Of a stretch of DNA of 64,000 nucleotides, positions 1-7,387 are shown in pieces. Both the position numbers and the translations under genes were made by a program. How positions within the stretch are numbered: the stretch's first letter is position 1; the number at the start of each line of letters is the position of its first letter. Under the pieces are notes generated by a model. The model had not been told where the DNA came from, made no database searches, and worked only from the letters and a program-made list of their open reading frames with translations. The DNA comes from DSYU01 sp964437595 (GTDB lineage Bacteria; Chloroflexota; Anaerolineae; Anaerolineales; Anaerolineaceae), in contig CAYTHO010000011.1 in the NCBI GenBank assembly GCA_964437595.1, positions 1 through 64,000 of the forward strand, in the 5' to 3' direction.

Positions 1-93
1 CACGCGCGGTACCCCAAACCCCAGAAAGAGCAAGATACTTTGCGAATCACCGTGGGCCTCAAAATCCGTTTTGGAGAAGATGTGATGGGATAG
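1..93 (+). CDS. 3' end of an unidentified gene (partial)
   Basis: Frame 1 is open from the window edge to a TAG at 91-93 and would encode a 30-residue basic C-terminus ending in IRFGEDVMG. Frame 3 is also open here, so coding is not certain. No family can be recognised from so short a tail. The 75 bases after the stop hold no clear Shine-Dalgarno or terminator before the thioredoxin gene. Confidence 0.35.
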   Translation, partial: HARYPKPQKEQDTLRITVGLKIRFGEDVMG

Positions 94-168
94 GGCTTTT
101 TGCAGCCGGACTAACCTTATGGGGTAGAACCTTTTCTATTGACTCGGGCGCTTTTCACGAATACCATT

Positions 169-735
169 ATGATCAACATGAACTGGATTACCCGAAACTG
201 GACGGCCCTCAGCATTCTGGTCCTCGTTGTTGGCCTGGGGTGGATGGTATTCTTACCTCCGCAACCCGGCGAGGTCACGGGCGGGCGCATCCCGGCGCCC
301 GGGGAGGGCTTCCTGGCGCCAGATTTCATCCTGCAAGATGCTCAGGGCCAAACCGTACAGCTCAGCGACCTGCGCGGCAGGCCGGTACTGCTGAATATGT
401 GGGCCAGCTGGTGCCCGCCCTGCCAGGCAGAAATGCCCGCCATGCAGGAGACGTACGAAATCTACGCGGACCAGGGATTTACTATTCTGGCAGTGAACAC
501 CACCTACCAGGACGATCAAATGGCGGCGGAGGATTTTGTCACGCAGCACGGGCTGACCTTTCCCGTTTTATTTGATCTGGATGGCAGTGTCTCGCGAGCC
601 TACCGGGTACGCTCGATGCCTACCTCATTCTTCATCGACCCTGAGGGTGTGATCCAGCGGGTTGTCATCGGCGGGCCGATGACCGCTGGGCTGCTGCAGG
701 CAGAAGTGGAACACATGCTGCAAGGGGACCGCTGA
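169..735 (+). CDS. TlpA-type membrane-anchored thioredoxin (redoxin)
   Basis: Thiol-disulfide oxidoreductase of the TlpA/ResA/AhpC-TSA type, held outside the membrane by an N-terminal segment at about residues 10-29. The thioredoxin fold follows: WASWCPPC gives the redox pair Cys82/Cys85, and RSMPTSFFID carries the cis-proline. I chose ATG 169; ATG 178 is equally possible, and an in-frame TTG at 139 would add a polar stretch. None has a strong Shine-Dalgarno. The next gene begins one base after the stop, so the two are probably co-transcribed. In this family such proteins reduce disulfides of exported proteins or cytochrome c; the partner is unknown here. Confidence 0.85.
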   Translation: MINMNWITRNWTALSILVLVVGLGWMVFLPPQPGEVTGGRIPAPGEGFLAPDFILQDAQGQTVQLSDLRGRPVLLNMWASWCPPCQAEMPAMQETYEIYADQGFTILAVNTTYQDDQMAAEDFVTQHGLTFPVLFDLDGSVSRAYRVRSMPTSFFIDPEGVIQRVVIGGPMTAGLLQAEVEHMLQGDR

Positions 736-736
736 A

Positions 737-1516
737 ATGCTGCCCATCCTACAGATTGGCCCCCTGGCCCTGCCCGCCCCGGCGCTGCTCTTGCTACTGG
801 GTTTCTGGGTGGGGCTGGAATTGATGGAAAAACAGGCGCACCTGTTTGGCGCCGAAGCGCGCCAGATGTACAACATGACGCTGGTGGCAATTTTGGCCGG
901 GGTGGTGGGAGCGCGGCTAGTATACGCGGCTTCTGCCCCGTCAATCTTCTTGAGGAACCCGCTGGACCTGCTTGCCCCGCGCCCGCAGATGTTTGACGCA
1001 ACCGGCGGCGTGGTGATCGGGCTGCTGGCAGCGGCGGTTTACGGCTGGCGGCGCACGCTGGCCCTGTGGCCCGCCCTGGACGCCGCGACAACGTTATTTT
1101 CGGTTCTGGCGGTCACGTTGGGGCTGGTGCACTTCGCATCGGGTGAGGCGTTTGGCGCTCCCACCAATCTGCCCTGGGCCATCGAGTTATGGGGCGAACT
1201 GCGCCACCCGACCCAGGTGTACGAGATGCTGGCGGCGCTGCTGGCGGCTGCGTTGGTATGGCCCGGCGGCCCGGTAGCGCGGCATACCCGCGCGCGGCCT
1301 GGTTTTCGATTCTGGTGCTTCGTGGCAATCAGCGCGGCGGCGCGCCTGATTCTCGAAACATACCGCGGCGACAGCATCCTGCTTTGGAATACGTTCCGCC
1401 AGGCGCAGTTAATCGCCTGGCTGGTTCTGGCGGTGAGCCTGTGGCAGATTGGCCGTCGTTTCGGCCTGCCGCAGGAGGCGGCTGAGGCAATATCCGGCGA
1501 GGAAGGAGCGCCATAA
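737..1516 (+). CDS. Lgt-like prolipoprotein diacylglyceryl transferase homologue, probably catalytically altered
   Basis: Polytopic membrane protein of 259 residues with about seven hydrophobic segments. Family hallmarks are GARLVY near residue 65, TGGVVIG near 95, a GEAFG segment near 137 and HPTQVYE near 156-163, all in the order found in Lgt. Against E. coli Lgt, the His of the HGG motif reads Thr and the GRxGNFxNGE motif reads GLVHFASGE, so the essential His, Arg and Asn are absent. It may be a non-catalytic paralogue or have a new substrate. It lies one base after the thioredoxin stop and one base before the SDR start (GGAAGGAG in its own 3' end serves the SDR), which suggests a three-gene unit. 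Confidence 0.7.
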   Translation: MLPILQIGPLALPAPALLLLLGFWVGLELMEKQAHLFGAEARQMYNMTLVAILAGVVGARLVYAASAPSIFLRNPLDLLAPRPQMFDATGGVVIGLLAAAVYGWRRTLALWPALDAATTLFSVLAVTLGLVHFASGEAFGAPTNLPWAIELWGELRHPTQVYEMLAALLAAALVWPGGPVARHTRARPGFRFWCFVAISAAARLILETYRGDSILLWNTFRQAQLIAWLVLAVSLWQIGRRFGLPQEAAEAISGEEGAP

Positions 1517-1517
1517 G

Positions 1518-2345
1518 ATGTCATTAGAAGGAAAAACGATCCTGGTTACCGGCGCGGCACGGCGTATTGGCCGGCACCTGGCACTGACTGCGGCTGCCGC
1601 AGGAGCAGACGTGGTACTGCACCACGCGCACTCAGACGCGGAGGTTATACAGGTCGCGGCAGAAATCGAAAAGATGGGCCGGCGGGCCTGGGTGCTGCAA
1701 GCGGATTTTGCCCATCCTGAAGAAGCACAATACCTGATAGCGCAGGCAGCCGCCCTGTCACCGCTGTACGCGCTGGTCAACAACGGAGCCATCTTCGAAC
1801 CGCTCAGCCTGGCGCAAACCACGCTGGACGACTGGCAGCGCACCCTGAACATCAACCTGACCGCGCCGTTCCTGCTCAGCCGCGAATTTGCCGCGCATCT
1901 GCCGGCCAAAGCAGAGGGGCGCATCGTCAACATCCTCGACTGGCGCGCGCTGCGGCCCCGCGAAGATCATTTTGCATATACCATCAGCAAAGCCGCCCTG
2001 GCAGCCATGACGCGCTCGATGGCGGTGGCTCTGGCGCCCAATATCACCGTGAACGGGTTAGCGCTGGGCGCGATTCTGCCGCCCAGTGTCGGCGCCACAG
2101 GAAATGTCGGAGGTTGGCGAAGCGCCAACCATAGCGCCACAGGGAGTGGCGGCGCCATAGGAAGTGGCGGAGGTTGGCGAAGCGCCAACCATAGCGCCGC
2201 CACTGAAAAGGTATTGGAGCAGGTTCCGGCGAGGCGCTGGGCCGCGCTGGACGAAGTGGGCCAGGCCATGTTGTTTCTGCTGGACGGCCCATCGTATATC
2301 ACAGGCGAGATCATCCACCTGGATGGCGGCAGGCATTTGGTTTAG
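1518..2345 (+). CDS. Short-chain dehydrogenase, pteridine reductase (PTR1/FolM)-like, with an inserted repeat
   Basis: Rossmann-fold NAD(P)H reductase. Seen: TGAARRIG at residues 11-18 (the TGxxxRxG form of pterin reductases), NNG at 88-90, Tyr154-x3-Lys158, and Asp141 thirteen residues before Tyr154 where most SDRs carry Ser. That Asp-Tyr-Lys set is the PTR1/FolM arrangement. With folB and folK directly downstream, reduction of dihydropterin or dihydrofolate is the best guess. ATG 1518 is preceded by GGAAGGAG; upstream in-frame codons lie in the previous gene. Oddity: residues 192-231 are a Gly/Ser/Trp/Asn-rich 20-residue repeat in two copies, sitting where family members have a short loop before the C-terminal helices. 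The frame is intact, so the protein may still fold. Confidence 0.8.
   Translation: MSLEGKTILVTGAARRIGRHLALTAAAAGADVVLHHAHSDAEVIQVAAEIEKMGRRAWVLQADFAHPEEAQYLIAQAAALSPLYALVNNGAIFEPLSLAQTTLDDWQRTLNINLTAPFLLSREFAAHLPAKAEGRIVNILDWRALRPREDHFAYTISKAALAAMTRSMAVALAPNITVNGLALGAILPPSVGATGNVGGWRSANHSATGSGGAIGSGGGWRSANHSAATEKVLEQVPARRWAALDEVGQAMLFLLDGPSYITGEIIHLDGGRHLV
2091..2210 (+). repeat. Two-copy 60-bp tandem repeat with a 19-bp palindrome inside the SDR gene
   Basis: Units 2091-2150 and 2151-2210 are near-identical over their first 48 bases. Each contains GGTTGGCGAAGCGCCAACC, an 8-bp stem with an AAG loop (2112-2130 and 2172-2190), flanked by GGCGCC and TAGCGCC. Because 60 is a multiple of three, the reading frame is kept. 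I found no third copy in the window. Confidence 0.85.
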
Positions 2346-2366
2346 ATCCTAATAATAAGGATATTT

Positions 2367-2723
2367 ATGGATCAGGTCATCATCAAAGATTTGCTGGCGC
2401 GAGGCGTGATCGGCATTACCGAGCGGGAGCGCGAGCGTCCGCAGGACATTCTGATCAACGCCGTTCTGTTTACTGAAATTGCGCATGCCGCCGAAACGGA
2501 CAACATCGCCGACTGCGTGGATTACAGCAAAATTGCAAAGAAACTGATCGCTCACGCGGAGTCGGTAGGACGGCAAACCGTGGAGGCGCTGGTCACCGAT
2601 TTAGCCCGGTTATGCCTGGAAGATGCAAGAGTAATCGGCGTGCGTATCCGGGTGGAGAAACCCGGCGCGGTGCGTTTCGCGCGTTCGGTTGGAGTGGAAA
2701 TTGAACGCTTCCGCGCCCCCTGA
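2367..2723 (+). CDS. folB: Dihydroneopterin aldolase
   Basis: Folate pathway enzyme that cleaves 7,8-dihydroneopterin to 6-hydroxymethyl-dihydropterin and glycolaldehyde. The 118-residue length and single-domain T-fold pattern fit: start DQVIIKDLLARGVIGITERE, the conserved Tyr in the VDYSKI segment near 52, and VRIRVEKPGAVRFA near the C-terminus. ATG 2367 follows AAGGAT. Its 3' end overlaps folK by 23 bases and it lies 21 bases after the SDR, so the pterin genes form a unit. Confidence 0.93.
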   Translation: MDQVIIKDLLARGVIGITERERERPQDILINAVLFTEIAHAAETDNIADCVDYSKIAKKLIAHAESVGRQTVEALVTDLARLCLEDARVIGVRIRVEKPGAVRFARSVGVEIERFRAP

Positions 2724-3204
2724 GAACGATCACCAGGCTTATCTCTGCCTGGGCTCGAACATCCAACCCGAAGAAAACCTGCGCGAAGCAGTGAAATTGT
2801 TATGCCAGCACACCCAACTGCTGGCGCTTTCCACGTGCTGGGAGAGCGCAGCGGTCGGCAGCAGCGGGCCAGATTTTCTCAATCTCGGGGTGCTGGCGCG
2901 CACGCCGTTAGATGCAGCCAGCCTGAAGAATCAGGTACTGGCGCCTATTGAGGCCCAGTTAGGCCGGGTGCGCAGCGCAGATAAATACGCGCCGCGAACG
3001 ATGGATATTGACATCGTTGTTTTCGATGGGCGGGTGCTGGACCCTGAAATCTGGCGGCGGAATTACCTGGTGTTGATCTTCGCCGAGATGCTCCCCGATT
3101 TACGCAGCCCGGACACCGGCGAAACGCTGGCGAAAATCGCACGGCGCCCGGCAGTGCGGCAGAATGCCACTCCCCACCCGGAAATGGTGTTTCTCTGGCC
3201 TTAG
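2701..3204 (+). CDS. folK: 6-hydroxymethyl-7,8-dihydropterin pyrophosphokinase
   Basis: Transfers pyrophosphate from ATP to 6-hydroxymethyl-dihydropterin, the step after FolB. The N-terminal YLCLGSNIQPEENL and the catalytic PRTMDIDIVVFDG motif (usual RTLDLDLLLYG) are clear. I start at TTG 2701 because GGAG at 2691-2694 is correctly spaced; an in-frame TTG at 2689 would add four residues. The gene overlaps folB by 23 bases and meets folE tail to tail with a 4-base overlap, so there is no terminator between the convergent genes. Confidence 0.9.
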   Translation: MNASAPPENDHQAYLCLGSNIQPEENLREAVKLLCQHTQLLALSTCWESAAVGSSGPDFLNLGVLARTPLDAASLKNQVLAPIEAQLGRVRSADKYAPRTMDIDIVVFDGRVLDPEIWRRNYLVLIFAEMLPDLRSPDTGETLAKIARRPAVRQNATPHPEMVFLWP

Positions 3205-3839
3205 AAGTGCAGGGTATCCGCCCCGCGCGAGATGTTGTCGAGGAACTCCATGCGGGTGGCCATGCTGTTGCGGAACGCTCCCAACATGGCGGATGTGGTC
3301 ATGCGGGCATCGTGCTTACGCACGCCGCGCATCATCGAGCACATGTGCAGGCCTTCCATCACCACCGCAACCCCCATGGGCTGCAGGGTCTCATTGAGAA
3401 AATCGGCCACCTGGCGAGTCATGCGCTCCTGGACCTGCAGGCGGCGTGCAAACATATCAACGATGCGGGGGATTTTGGATAAACCAATCACCTTCCCACG
3501 CGGCATATAGGCAACGTGGGCGCGCCCGAGGAACGGCAGCATATGATGCTCGCACAGGCTGTAGAATTCGATATCACGAACAATGACCATCTCATCGTAT
3601 TCCACTTCGAATAGAGCGTCATTAACCATGGCTACCGGGTCGATCCGGTAGCCTGAGAGCAGTTCCTCGTACATGCGCGCTACCCGATCAGGAGTCCGCT
3701 GGAGACCTTCCCGGTTGGGATCTTCGCCAAAGGCGCTCAACATTTTCTCCACACTGTCGCGAATGGTTTCCTGGTCGATTCCGGTTCCCGGCAGCAGTGC
3801 AGCGGCTTCGTAAAGTGAATTATCATCCATGTAATCCAT
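3201..3839 (-). CDS. folE: GTP cyclohydrolase I
   Basis: First enzyme of the pterin branch: GTP to 7,8-dihydroneopterin triphosphate plus formate. The 212 residues hold the family core: TPDRVARMYEELLSGY, the zinc-binding SLCEHHMLPFLG, HVAYMPRGKVIGLSKIPRIV, QVQERMTRQVADFL and the second zinc Cys in HMCSMMRGV. The zinc Cys-His-Cys set is intact, so this is the zinc-dependent type IA enzyme. The start is supported by GGGAGG eight bases upstream. It is transcribed toward folK. With folB, folK and the PTR1-like reductase it makes most of a dihydropterin branch; folP and folC are not in the window. Confidence 0.96.
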   Translation of the reverse strand: MDYMDDNSLYEAAALLPGTGIDQETIRDSVEKMLSAFGEDPNREGLQRTPDRVARMYEELLSGYRIDPVAMVNDALFEVEYDEMVIVRDIEFYSLCEHHMLPFLGRAHVAYMPRGKVIGLSKIPRIVDMFARRLQVQERMTRQVADFLNETLQPMGVAVVMEGLHMCSMMRGVRKHDARMTTSAMLGAFRNSMATRMEFLDNISRGADTLHF

Positions 3840-3887
3840 ATCATTTTCCTCCCAAAAAGCAGCCCACCAGGGCTGAACTTTACTATA

Positions 3888-4943
3888 CTAACTCTTGCGC
3901 TTCAATAGCAGCGCGGACAAATCTTCCAGCGCCCGAAAAGCATTCGAAGACCGCCCGGCAGGGCTGTTTGCCGCCGCTTTTTGCAAAGCGGTCATGGCCT
4001 GGGCGGTCAGGCGCTCGGCAGTATCGATGGTATAAGCGCGGGCGCCTTCCTTCTCAAGCAGCGCCGCGAGGTGCGGCACTTCTTCCTCAGTGACATTTCC
4101 TTTCACCCAGCGGCGGGCAAATTCGCCGCCTTTGGAGAGTGCGTAGACAACCGGGAGAGTCTTCTTTCCGGAGACCAGATCGCTATCTGCCGATTTCCCC
4201 GTTTCGGCAACATCGCCCCAGATACCCAGCCAGTCGTCCAGCACCTGGAAGGCCAGCCCGAGCGAATAGCCGTACTCCCGAAAGGCCTCGCGGCAGGCTG
4301 CATTTGCCCCGGACACCACAGCCCCCAGTTCCGTACAGCAGGCCAGCAGGGCAGATGTTTTCCCGCCGATCATCGGCCAGTAGGCCTCTTCTGGAAGCTC
4401 GGGCTTCTTTTCGTAGGAAATATCCAGGTATTGGCCCCCAGTCAGGCTCAGGCAGGTTTCCTGGACGATGCGGCTCACTTCAAGCACAACCTGGGCCGGC
4501 AGCGTGGCGGCCAAATCTTGAATTGCCAGAAAGGAGAGGGTGAACAAAACATCCCCACTGTTAATCGCCTGGGGCATTCCCCACTTGACCCATACGGTAG
4601 GCCGGTTGCGCCGCAGGGGGCTGTTGTCTTGAATATCATCATGAACGAGTGAAAAGTTGTGCAGCAATTCTACACTGACCGCGGCTGGCAGAGCATTCTG
4701 CCACAAGTTTTCTGCCCGGCTGTCCGCCCGGCCCGCTGCCGCTTCCGCGCACAGCAGCACCAGGAGCGGGCGAATGCGCTTACCCTGCGCCTCTGGGCCG
4801 GCTCCCTCGCCCTCCCAACCCATGTGATACGCCAGCATGTCGCGTACCTCCGGGTAATGATCCTTTAGAGCGTGGTTGATGAACGCTTGCAGCCGGGTCT
4901 CAATGGCAGGGCGCATCTGTTGTTGATAGTCCTGGAGTTTCAT
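3888..4943 (-). CDS. Polyprenyl (trans-isoprenyl) diphosphate synthase
   Basis: Chain-elongating prenyltransferase that condenses IPP with an allylic diphosphate. Residues 100-106 (VHDDIQD) are the first Asp-rich motif with Asp102, 103 and 106. The second is a DDxxx(x)D-type sequence, LDDWLGIWGD, with one extra residue, near 238-247. GKRIRP (54-59) and GGQYLD near 167 are also family motifs. The product length cannot be read with confidence. The gene begins three bases after the fni stop, so IPP isomerisation and prenyl chain synthesis form an operon. The C-terminus ends in a basic LLLKRKS. Confidence 0.9.
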   Translation of the reverse strand: MKLQDYQQQMRPAIETRLQAFINHALKDHYPEVRDMLAYHMGWEGEGAGPEAQGKRIRPLLVLLCAEAAAGRADSRAENLWQNALPAAVSVELLHNFSLVHDDIQDNSPLRRNRPTVWVKWGMPQAINSGDVLFTLSFLAIQDLAATLPAQVVLEVSRIVQETCLSLTGGQYLDISYEKKPELPEEAYWPMIGGKTSALLACCTELGAVVSGANAACREAFREYGYSLGLAFQVLDDWLGIWGDVAETGKSADSDLVSGKKTLPVVYALSKGGEFARRWVKGNVTEEEVPHLAALLEKEGARAYTIDTAERLTAQAMTALQKAAANSPAGRSSNAFRALEDLSALLLKRKS

Positions 4944-4946
4944 GGC

Positions 4947-6011
4947 TCACCTGGCATCTATGCGAATTAATGGGGTTTGCTGTAACTGCTGGAGGTTGGG
5001 CGCCCCGGCTGCGAACATTGCAATTCGTATTTCGCTGCGAATTTCGGCAATGGTCTGGAGCGTTTCTTCAAGCGATACAGCCGCCGCCTTCAGAAATGGA
5101 CCAGCCATACCACCCAGGCTGGCGCCCAAGGCAATACACTTGGCGATGTCCACACCACTGCGCAGGCCGCCAGAGGCGAAAACGGTTAAATGCGGCGCAA
5201 CCCTGCGAACTGCTTCAATCGACTCTGCGGTGGGTATGCCCCAACCGCGGAACGCGCCAGCCACCCGGGCCAGGCTTTCATTCTGGTGGCGGAATTTCTC
5301 CACCATCGCCCAGGAGGTGCCCCCCGCTCCGGCAACATCAATGGCTGCTACACCGGCATCGACCAGCAGGCGTGCGGCTTTTTCCGATATCCCCCAACCC
5401 ACTTCTTTGGCGATCACAGGCACCGGCAGCGCCCGGCACACCGCGGCGATTTTGTCGGCCAGCCCACCAAAACGTGTATCGCCTTCCGGCTGAACCGCCT
5501 CCTGCAGCGCATTCAGGTGCAGGATCAATGCATCGGCTTCGATCGACTCCACGGCCCGTTTGCAGTGGTCGATGGTGTAGCCGTAATTTAACTGGATGGC
5601 GCCCAGGTTGGCCAGCAAGACAATATCCGGCGCATAACGGCGCACCCGAAACGTATCGGCGGCGGAAGCATTTTCCAGCATTACCCGCTGCGAGCCCACC
5701 CCCATCACCAGTCCTGCCTCCTGCGCGGCTTCTGCCAGAATACGGTTGATGTGCCCGGCATCGGCGGTTCCACCTGTCATGGAAGAAATTAAAATGGGAG
5801 CCTGAACCACTTTTTGGAAAAGGGTTTGCGAAAGATCCACCGCAGCCAGGTCCATCTCAGGCAGCGCCTGATGAATAAAATGGAACTGCTCGAGGCCATT
5901 AGCTAAACTGGATCGAACATCTTCTTCCAGGTTGATGCGAATATGATCTGCTTTTCGCGAGACTGTGCCTTCGGGGTTGGGGACATTGGGGGGCAGAGAA
6001 GAATCAGGCAT
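4947..6011 (-). CDS. fni: Isopentenyl-diphosphate delta-isomerase, type 2 (FMN-dependent)
   Basis: Interconverts IPP and DMAPP using reduced FMN. Family signatures in the 354 residues: RKADHIRINLEEDV near the N-terminus, ISSMTGGT near 75, VGSQR near 101, a conserved QPEGD segment near 173, KEVGWGIS near 202, and a C-terminal phosphate-binding ASGGLRSG and LGGMAGPFL. The start has no strong Shine-Dalgarno; the first 15 residues are a poorly conserved lead, so a later start is possible. It is upstream of the prenyl synthase and divergent from the acyl carrier protein gene across a 211-base intergenic region. Confidence 0.93.
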   Translation of the reverse strand: MPDSSLPPNVPNPEGTVSRKADHIRINLEEDVRSSLANGLEQFHFIHQALPEMDLAAVDLSQTLFQKVVQAPILISSMTGGTADAGHINRILAEAAQEAGLVMGVGSQRVMLENASAADTFRVRRYAPDIVLLANLGAIQLNYGYTIDHCKRAVESIEADALILHLNALQEAVQPEGDTRFGGLADKIAAVCRALPVPVIAKEVGWGISEKAARLLVDAGVAAIDVAGAGGTSWAMVEKFRHQNESLARVAGAFRGWGIPTAESIEAVRRVAPHLTVFASGGLRSGVDIAKCIALGASLGGMAGPFLKAAAVSLEETLQTIAEIRSEIRIAMFAAGAPNLQQLQQTPLIRIDAR

Positions 6012-6155
6012 GTTTACCGTCGAAACAAAATCATCTACCGCACACCCATACAGGGTGCATGGTGTTATCAGAGTATACCAAATTTCCTGAGATTACAAAG
6101 GCGACCAGAAACCTGTAGAATGTATATGAGACGAGATTGTAAAAGCGCTTTAGCC

Positions 6156-6183
6156 TTGACAGATCACTCAGGAACGTTACAAT
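6156..6183 (+). promoter_or_regulatory. Sigma-70 type promoter for the acyl carrier protein gene
   Basis: TTGACA (6156-6161), a 16-base spacer and TACAAT (6178-6183) lie 40 bases upstream of the start codon. This is the best promoter in the divergent region 6012-6222; I see no comparably good one for fni on the other strand. Confidence 0.7.
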
Positions 6184-6222
6184 TCGCTATAACCCTTTCG
6201 AATATCTTTCAGGAGGCATTAT

Positions 6223-6462
6223 ATGAGTGACACTTTTGATGAGGTAAAATCCGTCATCGTAGACGTGCTCAAAATCGATGGTAGTGGAATAACGCCCGAA
6301 ACGCGTTTTATTGAGGATTTAAAGGCTGATTCGATGGACCAGTTCTTTTTGATCGACGGATTTTGTGAAAAGTTTAATATTACGATTTCCGATGAAGAGG
6401 CTCGCAACATCCGCTCCGTGCAGGATGCTGTTTCTTACATCGAAGGCAACAAAGCAAAGTAA
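6223..6462 (+). CDS. acpP: Acyl carrier protein
   Basis: Small acidic four-helix carrier of 79 residues. The phosphopantetheine site is Ser in KADSMDQ (usual DSLD), with typical flanking FIEDLKAD before it and a helix 3 containing ISDEEARNIRSVQDAVSYI after it. Met replaces Leu in the DSL motif. It stands alone with its own promoter, a strong AGGAGG ribosome site and its own terminator; no other fatty acid synthesis gene adjoins it (plsX is 43 kb away). A carrier in fatty acid synthesis is the default role. Confidence 0.88.
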   Translation: MSDTFDEVKSVIVDVLKIDGSGITPETRFIEDLKADSMDQFFLIDGFCEKFNITISDEEARNIRSVQDAVSYIEGNKAK

Positions 6463-6472
6463 AAGTTGATTC

Positions 6473-6509
6473 AAAAACCTGGAAGGCGGCACTGCCTTCC
6501 AGGTTTTTT
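6473..6509. terminator. Bidirectional intrinsic terminator between acpP and sucD
   Basis: Perfect 15-bp stem (6473-6487 with 6494-6508), six-base loop GGCACT, A-run on the left and T-run on the right, so it can stop both convergent genes. Confidence 0.9.
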
Positions 6510-6519
6510 GATTTAAGGA

Positions 6520-7386
6520 TCAGGCGTCCAGCAGTTCGGCAATTTCTTCTGGATGGCGCGCCACCTTTACCCCGGCTGATTCCAGCGCCTGGATCTTGTC
6601 GCTGGCCGTGCCGGCCCCGCCTTCGATAATCGCGCCGGCGTGGCCCATGCGTTTTCCGGGCGGCGCGCTTTGACCAGCGATAAAGGCAGTAACGGGCTTG
6701 CTCATTTCGCGCTCGATGAAAGCGGCGGCCTTTTCTTCATCCGTACCACCAATTTCTCCAATCAATACGACCTGGCTGGTGTGCGGGTCAGCCTCAAACA
6801 TCTCCAGAACATCGATGAAATTCGTCCCGTTAATCGGGTCCCCGCCAATACCCACGCAGGTGCTTGCTCCCATCCCGCGCATTTTCAGGGCATACAATAC
6901 CTCATACGTGAGGGTGCCCGAGCGGGACACGATACCAATATCGCCCGGTATGGCAATATCATTGGGAATGATGCCGACTTTTGATTCTCCAGGGGTGAGA
7001 ATGCCCGGGCAGTTCGGCCCAATCAGGCGTACTTTTTTCTGATCCAGGTAGCCGCGCACGCGCATCATATCCTGCACAGGGATGCCCTCGGTAATGCAGA
7101 TAATGAGGGGGATGCCAGCATCTGCCGCTTCGTACATGGCATCGGCGGCAGCACGAGCGGGCACAAAAATGACTGTGGCATTGGCCCCAGACATTTCAAA
7201 GGCTGTTTTTACCGTATCAAACACAGGCACTTTGCCATCCAATACCCATTCGCCGCCTTTTCCCGGGCGGATGCCCCCCACTATATTCGTACCGTAGGCA
7301 AGCATTTGCTCGGTGTGAAACAACCCCTCGTGACCCGTAATTCCCTGCACCAGCAGACGCGTTTGTTTGTCGATTAAGATGCTCAT
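6520..7386 (-). CDS. sucD: Succinate-CoA ligase (ADP-forming), alpha subunit
   Basis: Alpha subunit of the TCA-cycle ligase; binds CoA and carries the phosphohistidine. The 288 residues start MSILIDKQTRLLVQGITGHEG, with the CoA-binding Rossmann fold, GPNCPGIL near 130, and GHAGAIIEGG near 252 holding the active-site His. The start is placed at 7386 because AAGGAG precedes it, overlapping the 3' end of sucC; an upstream in-frame Met lies within sucC. One base separates it from the sucC stop, so translational coupling is likely. Confidence 0.95.
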   Translation of the reverse strand: MSILIDKQTRLLVQGITGHEGLFHTEQMLAYGTNIVGGIRPGKGGEWVLDGKVPVFDTVKTAFEMSGANATVIFVPARAAADAMYEAADAGIPLIICITEGIPVQDMMRVRGYLDQKKVRLIGPNCPGILTPGESKVGIIPNDIAIPGDIGIVSRSGTLTYEVLYALKMRGMGASTCVGIGGDPINGTNFIDVLEMFEADPHTSQVVLIGEIGGTDEEKAAAFIEREMSKPVTAFIAGQSAPPGKRMGHAGAIIEGGAGTASDKIQALESAGVKVARHPEEIAELLDA

Positions 7387-7387
7387 C

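Noticed and set aside
3981..4652. 223-codon plus-strand frame opposite the prenyl synthase
   Set aside because: Antisense shadow; the minus-strand product has all family motifs.
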